NCBI GenBank assembly: GCA_016778825.1
Contig: JADHOU010000003.1
Span: 1-18,594, forward strand
From: Candidatus Puniceispirillum sp.
GTDB taxonomy: Bacteria > Pseudomonadota > Alphaproteobacteria > Puniceispirillales > Puniceispirillaceae
Reading direction: 5' to 3'
Length of the DNA stretch: 18,594 bases
Shown: positions 14,795 to 18,594 of the stretch, one piece after another
Position numbering within the stretch: position 1 is the stretch's first letter
Layout: every line of letters begins with the position of its first letter
Made by a program: the position numbers and the translations under genes
Notes under the pieces: model-generated
What the model was told of the DNA's origin: nothing
Databases searched by the model: none
Seen by the model: only the letters and a program-made list of their open reading frames with translations

Positions 14795-17115
14795 GATGTT
14801 GCCTTTGAATATTGGCGGCGGCCATCTTCAATCAATGGCGGCTTATGCGCTGTCATAGCAACCGCACCGCCGTTCCATTTTTCCACCTCGACAAGACAAG
14901 AATGGGCGGCTGGCCCCTGCGCCAATTTTGACGTGCCAAGATCCGGCGTCAATACATTAGGATTTCCATGATGACAGCTAAGGCCGGACGTGCCTGACGG
15001 ATCGGGATCAAACCATGCACCAGTACTGACGATCAGCACGCCCTGCATCACCTCATCACTGACAATCGCTCCGCAAAGACATGAACCACGATCATTATAA
15101 AGCCGCACAATATCCCCATTTTCAATGGCGCGTTCGGTGGCATCTTCGCGGTTGATCTTAACCGGCTCATGGCCGGCAATTTTTGCGTCACGGCTTATGC
15201 TGCCATGATCAAGCTGCGAATGAAGCCTTGCGGTTGGCTGGTTTCCAAGCAAATGTAGCCGCGAGCCACGATCCGGGCTGCCAAGCCATTCAGGCGGTTC
15301 AAACCAAAATGGATGCGGCGCACAGTCATCATAATTAAAACCGGCAATGGCTTTTGAAAATATCTCAATCTTGCCGCTTGGCGTTGCCAATGGATTGGCC
15401 ATCGGGTCGGCGCGGAAATCAGCAAACATGACATACGCTGTCTCCGGCGGCGGTAATTTAAACCAGCCATCTTTGCGAAACGCATCATAGCTTGGCAATT
15501 CATGGCCTTGCTCGGCTGATGCCTGTTTGGTGACATCATAAAGCCAGCGTTGCCAATCTTCAGCGGATCGGCCTTCAGTAAAGGCATTTTCGGCACCCAT
15601 TTTGGCGGCAATGCCGCGGAAAATTTCAAAATCATCACGCGCATCACCAATGGGCGCAATCGCCGCCTCCATCGAAACGAAATAATTATCCATTGGCGAC
15701 ATGGCGATATCGGTTCTCTCAAGCGAGGTGGTGCAAGGCAGAATAATATCGGCATGTTTGGCAAGTGCATTCCAGCACCATTCATGCGCAATGATTGTGT
15801 CCGGCTTGCGCCAGCCAGCCAAAAGCCGCGTCAAATCTTGATGATGGTGAAACGGATTACCACCAGCCCAATAGATCATCTTGATATCGGGATAGCGATA
15901 GCGCCCACCATCATAGTCAAATTCATCACCCGGATGAAGAAGCATATCGGCAATGCGAGCAACAGGAATAAAGGTTTTAACATCATTTTTGCCCTGCGGC
16001 ATCGCGGCAACCGGCAAACGCTGGATATGATTGCCAACCGTATTCACCGCCGAATAGCCAAGCCCAAATCCACCACCGGGCAACCCGATCTGGCCAAGCA
16101 TGGCCGCCAGCGTAATCCCCGCCCAAAAAGGCTGTTCCCCATGCGCCTGCCGCGTCAATGACCAGCTGAATGACAGCATCGTCCGCGATTTTGCCATGCG
16201 GCGGGCAAGCGCTCTAATTGCCTCGGCATCCATCGCGCAGATGGCACCAGCCCATGCAGCATCTTTGACAATGCCGTCACTAGAACCGGTTAGATAGTCG
16301 GCAAATTGGTCAAAACCGACACAATAGCGATCAAGAAAGGCGCGGTCATGCAAGCCTTCGTCAAACAGCACATGACAAAGCCCGATCATTAGGGCGGCAT
16401 CACTATTCGGGCGGATCGACAACCAAGCAGCATCGACATCGTCAATCATGTCCGAACGAAGTGGCGAGACTGAGATAAATTCAACGCCATTTTTGTGCGC
16501 TTCGAGAATCGATTCCTTTTGAATATGACGGCCAAGGCCGCCTTGCCCAATCTGCCCGTTTTTAAGCGCCACCCCGCCAAAGGCAACAAATAGCTGGCAA
16601 TGATCACGAACCGATGTCCAGCTTGTCTGATTATAAATATAATTGCGGAAATGGCCGATCACATGCGGCACAATCACCTCGGCAGCGGCAAAGCTATAAG
16701 TATTGACCGATTTGGTATAGCCACCAAGCGAATTTAAAAACCGGTGCAATTGCCCTGGCGCGTGGTGAAACCGGCCAGCGCTTGCCCAGCCATAGGATCC
16801 GGCATAAATCGCCTCATTTCCATGCGCGGCGATGACACGGTCAAGCTCGGCAGCAACAATCTGATTTGCCTGATCCCAGCTAACCCGCACAAATGGATCA
16901 ATCCCGCGCCGTTCAGGATGGCTTCCCGGCCCTGATTCAAGCCAGCTTTTCCGGATCATTGGCCCCATGATACGCGATTCATTGTCAATCACATCAACAA
17001 TGCCTTTGCCAATTTCGCTTGGATCAGAATCTTCGGCAAAATGGCTAAGGCCGGTCAAACGACCATCCTTGACATGGGCGTGATAGGTTCCCCAATGTGC
17101 GCTGGTAAGGCTCAT
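14791..17115 (-). CDS. Molybdopterin (bis-MGD) oxidoreductase, BisC / DMSO-TMAO reductase family, cytosolic
   Basis: A 774-residue single-subunit molybdoenzyme that would reduce an S- or N-oxide (biotin or methionine sulfoxide, TMAO and DMSO are family substrates). The order of motifs follows E. coli BisC (777 residues): 'TSAHWGTY' (4-11), 'RKSWLES' (55-61), 'GSYGWASAGRFH' (106-117), the Mo-ligand loop with Ser141 in 'NTYSFAAAE' (138-146), 'AAMLGQIGLPGGGFGLGY', 'WAGGNPFHHHQD', 'ASGKIEIFSKAIA' in variant form, and 'RLHSQLDHG'. There is no N-terminal Fe-S cysteine motif and no Tat signal, so it is cytosolic like BisC. I start at 17115 (AAGGA 10 nt upstream); the ORF extends 13 codons further without a good ribosome site. 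It leads a coupled operon with the alpha/beta hydrolase. No redox partner or chaperone gene is adjacent. The precise substrate is open. Confidence 0.88.
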   Translation of the reverse strand: MSLTSAHWGTYHAHVKDGRLTGLSHFAEDSDPSEIGKGIVDVIDNESRIMGPMIRKSWLESGPGSHPERRGIDPFVRVSWDQANQIVAAELDRVIAAHGNEAIYAGSYGWASAGRFHHAPGQLHRFLNSLGGYTKSVNTYSFAAAEVIVPHVIGHFRNYIYNQTSWTSVRDHCQLFVAFGGVALKNGQIGQGGLGRHIQKESILEAHKNGVEFISVSPLRSDMIDDVDAAWLSIRPNSDAALMIGLCHVLFDEGLHDRAFLDRYCVGFDQFADYLTGSSDGIVKDAAWAGAICAMDAEAIRALARRMAKSRTMLSFSWSLTRQAHGEQPFWAGITLAAMLGQIGLPGGGFGLGYSAVNTVGNHIQRLPVAAMPQGKNDVKTFIPVARIADMLLHPGDEFDYDGGRYRYPDIKMIYWAGGNPFHHHQDLTRLLAGWRKPDTIIAHEWCWNALAKHADIILPCTTSLERTDIAMSPMDNYFVSMEAAIAPIGDARDDFEIFRGIAAKMGAENAFTEGRSAEDWQRWLYDVTKQASAEQGHELPSYDAFRKDGWFKLPPPETAYVMFADFRADPMANPLATPSGKIEIFSKAIAGFNYDDCAPHPFWFEPPEWLGSPDRGSRLHLLGNQPTARLHSQLDHGSISRDAKIAGHEPVKINREDATERAIENGDIVRLYNDRGSCLCGAIVSDEVMQGVLIVSTGAWFDPDPSGTSGLSCHHGNPNVLTPDLGTSKLAQGPAAHSCLVEVEKWNGGAVAMTAHKPPLIEDGRRQYSKATS

Positions 17116-17402
17116 CTTGTAGCATTCCTTGTTAACGTCACTCTGGACTAGCATTACTTTGGGCCAGCATCATTACGGGCTGGCATTATCGCGGTTCGCC
17201 ATCATGATTTACATATCAATATGCTAGAAACAATACGCCACTGCTGGTAAAAATCTATCCAAAATCAAACAAGCGCAAAAATAGCTTTGCAAGCATTTAT
17301 ATTCGCCTTGGCAAAATCTGTATTTTTTTGTTGCCATCGCTGGCAGGAAAACCACATTAATAGATAGCGCATTTATCTTCGTTTTTTCATTACGGCAACC
17401 GG
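17116..17402. promoter_or_regulatory. Divergent intergenic region with two dyads, molybdoenzyme / MBL hydrolase
   Basis: This gap of about 287 bp separates two divergent genes and must hold both promoters. GCCAGC (17163-17168) pairs with GCTGGC (17179-17184) across a 10-nt loop. TGCCA-TCGC-TGGCA (17332-17345) is a perfect dyad about 58 bp before the MBL ATG. A related half-site TTGGCA is at 17308-17313. Both dyads share a TGGC/GCCA core, so one regulator could bind both ends, but this is inference; no -35/-10 pair is convincing, and no regulator gene is adjacent. Confidence 0.35.
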
Positions 17403-18224
17403 ATGGCCTTTATGTCAAACCCAGCTTCACTCGATCTTCCCATTTATGAGCTTTATGCCATTCGCTATGCCGCCCGCGATGCGGTACGAAGCGAACATTT
17501 TATTGGCGGTGACCCGCATGATGGCCCCATGCCAATGGATTATTTTGTTTGGCTGGCCAAGTCAGATGATCATATTGTGATTATTGATACCGGCTTTACC
17601 GCCGAAATGGCGATCAAGCGCAAGCGCGATTTCATTCAATGCCCAATCCAAACTTTGGCCGATTTCGGCATCGCCGCCGATGCGGTGGATGACGTTGTTC
17701 TGACGCATCTCCACTATGATCATTCGGGGAATTTTGACCGGTTTCCGAATGCACAATTCCATCTTCAAGAACAAGAGCTGCAATTTGCCACTGGCCGCTA
17801 TATGCGATATCCCCAATTGCAACATGCGTTTGAACTGGATGATGTTTGCGGCATTGTTCGGCTTAATTACGCGCAAAAAGTCACCTTTTATGACGGTGAT
17901 GATAATTTATCATCAGGGCTGCGGCTGCACCGCACGGGTGGCCATTCGGCAGGTTTGCAATTTGTTTCGGTTCACACCAAACGCGGCTGGGTTGTTCTGG
18001 CATCGGATGCCAGCCATTATTACGAACATATGCAGGATTATCGCCCCTTCACCATTGCCTTTCATGTTGGCGAAATGATGGAAAGCTTTGACCGGCTGAA
18101 AAAGGTTGCACCAAGCCCCGATCATATCATTCCAGGACATGATCCAAAGGTGATGGAGCGCTATCCTGCTGTTGCTGGCAAACAAGGTTTGATGGTTCGC
18201 CTTGATGAACTGCCAAAACCATAA
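17403..18224 (+). CDS. Metallo-beta-lactamase-fold hydrolase, AHL-lactonase-like
   Basis: A 273-residue MBL-fold metallohydrolase with a dinuclear metal site: H102-x-H104-x-D106-H107 in 'THLHYDHSGN', His181 in 'TGGHSAG', Asp202 in 'ASDASH' and His246 in 'PGHDP'. The overall pattern (N-terminal 'PMDYFVWL..VIIDTGF', the ThLHYDHsGN loop, a helix with 'LQEQE' after it, and 'TGGHSAGLQ') resembles AiiA-like N-acyl-homoserine lactonases and related lactone hydrolases. No signal peptide is seen, so it should be cytosolic. The ATG at 17403 has little Shine-Dalgarno; the ATG at 17412 (Met4) is preceded by GGA at 17401 and may be the true start. It diverges from the molybdoenzyme gene and converges on a SET-domain gene with a 3-bp gap. 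Whether it hydrolyses AHLs, other lactones or something else is unknown. Confidence 0.85.
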   Translation: MAFMSNPASLDLPIYELYAIRYAARDAVRSEHFIGGDPHDGPMPMDYFVWLAKSDDHIVIIDTGFTAEMAIKRKRDFIQCPIQTLADFGIAADAVDDVVLTHLHYDHSGNFDRFPNAQFHLQEQELQFATGRYMRYPQLQHAFELDDVCGIVRLNYAQKVTFYDGDDNLSSGLRLHRTGGHSAGLQFVSVHTKRGWVVLASDASHYYEHMQDYRPFTIAFHVGEMMESFDRLKKVAPSPDHIIPGHDPKVMERYPAVAGKQGLMVRLDELPKP

Positions 18225-18227
18225 TGG

Positions 18228-18594
18228 CTAGGTGCGGCTATCCCAATAGTCGCCGCCATAATCATGCAGGATTTCATCACCGGCTTCAATATCGGCAAGC
18301 GCGGTAAATTCGATAAAGCGATTATCACCATCGGCAATTTGCCATTCGGCATTTGGCGGCGCACCATGATTATAAATCATCCCGCAACCTAAAACGCAAA
18401 GATAGTCGCTTTTCACATCGGGGCTTGTGAATAGATAATCATTCAGCCGGTTGATTTCCTGCAAATCATCATCATCGATCACAAGATAAAAACAACGTTC
18501 GATAACGCTGCCTTTTGGCAGATCGACACAAGCAAAAACACCAAGCCCATGAAGCTTTGAATCACGAACTTCGATCAATGCGGTCTGACCATTG
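18228..18594 (-). CDS. SET-domain protein (small bacterial lysine-methyltransferase-like), 5' end beyond window
   Basis: A compact SET domain, the fold of S-adenosylmethionine-dependent protein-lysine methyltransferases. Visible marks are 'SKLHGLGVFACVDLPKGSVI' (the N-terminal SET motif with its G-x-G), 'MIYNHGAPPNAEW' (the NHxxxPNA cofactor/catalytic motif) and the C-terminal 'AGDEILHDYGGDYW' (E-x3-DYG). The reading frame stays open upstream to the right edge (residues N-G-Q-T-A-L precede I-E-V-R), and the TTG at 18578 has no good ribosome site, so the gene is probably 5'-truncated by the window. Small SET proteins of about 120-160 residues are widespread in Proteobacteria with unknown targets. 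It is convergent with the MBL gene. Confidence 0.8.
   Translation of the reverse strand, partial: NGQTALIEVRDSKLHGLGVFACVDLPKGSVIERCFYLVIDDDDLQEINRLNDYLFTSPDVKSDYLCVLGCGMIYNHGAPPNAEWQIADGDNRFIEFTALADIEAGDEILHDYGGDYWDSRT

Noticed and set aside
15550..16161. Open frame on the plus strand (203 codons) inside the molybdoenzyme gene
   Set aside because: Antisense to conserved BisC motifs, with no domain pattern and no ribosome site seen.
17116..17154. 13 extra N-terminal codons of the molybdoenzyme (start at 17154)
   Set aside because: No Shine-Dalgarno precedes 17154, while the ATG at 17115 has AAGGA upstream and matches the BisC N-terminus.
1..18594. CRISPR arrays, tRNA/rRNA genes, transposases or integrase/attachment sites
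   Set aside because: None was seen by reading both strands; no repeat-spacer pattern, cloverleaf or mobile-element protein is evident, although a tRNA scan could not be run.

Overview
This 18.6 kb window is dense bacterial chromosome: 14 protein genes, no RNA genes and no insertion sequences. The moderate base composition, tripartite (TRAP) uptake system, FCD-type GntR regulator, fused FAD/Fe-S 2-hydroxyacid dehydrogenase, acyl-CoA enzymes and a cytosolic bis-MGD molybdoenzyme suggest a heterotrophic, probably marine, alphaproteobacterium (SAR116/Puniceispirillales-like). That placement is inference from gene content, not from a marker gene.

Region A (1-8829) is a divergent catabolic locus. 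Leftward from about 3.03 kb run a serine-glyoxylate-type aminotransferase and the TRAP genes dctP, dctQ and dctM (dctM leaves the window). A strong hairpin/U-tract lies between dctP and dctQM. Rightward run a 995-residue FAD plus 4Fe-4S oxidoreductase (GlcD/GlcF-like fusion) and its GntR/FCD regulator, then after 190 bp a thiamine-diphosphate enzyme of the acetolactate-synthase superfamily. The 135-bp divergent intergenic region holds two GntR-type operators 21 bp apart that overlap a predicted promoter. The set reads as uptake, oxidation and transamination of a small 2-hydroxyacid/2-oxoacid such as glycolate or glyoxylate, under effector-controlled repression.

Region B (8929-13945) encodes an acyl-CoA synthetase, an ACAD10/11-type acyl-CoA dehydrogenase, an SDR oxidoreductase (transcribed leftward in the order SDR, ACAD, synthetase) and a divergent APH-fold kinase. 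These are the activities of the Pseudomonas Lva levulinate / 4-hydroxyacid pathway (LvaE, LvaC, LvaD, LvaA), and the kinase and dehydrogenase correspond to the two domains fused in mammalian ACAD10/ACAD11. The likely chemistry is CoA activation of a 4-hydroxyacid, phosphorylation of the 4-hydroxyl, phosphate elimination and re-hydration to a 3-hydroxyacyl-CoA, then oxidation. No LvaB-like small gene is visible.

Region C (13952-18594) has a translationally coupled pair (BisC-like cytosolic molybdoenzyme, then an alpha/beta hydrolase) ending in an intrinsic terminator inside the convergent kinase gene; a divergent metallo-beta-lactamase-fold (AHL-lactonase-like) hydrolase; and a convergent SET-domain protein running off the right edge. 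The most interesting biology is the split ACAD10/11 4-hydroxyacid module close to a lactonase-like gene, and the GntR-controlled 2-hydroxyacid locus with an unassigned ThDP enzyme.
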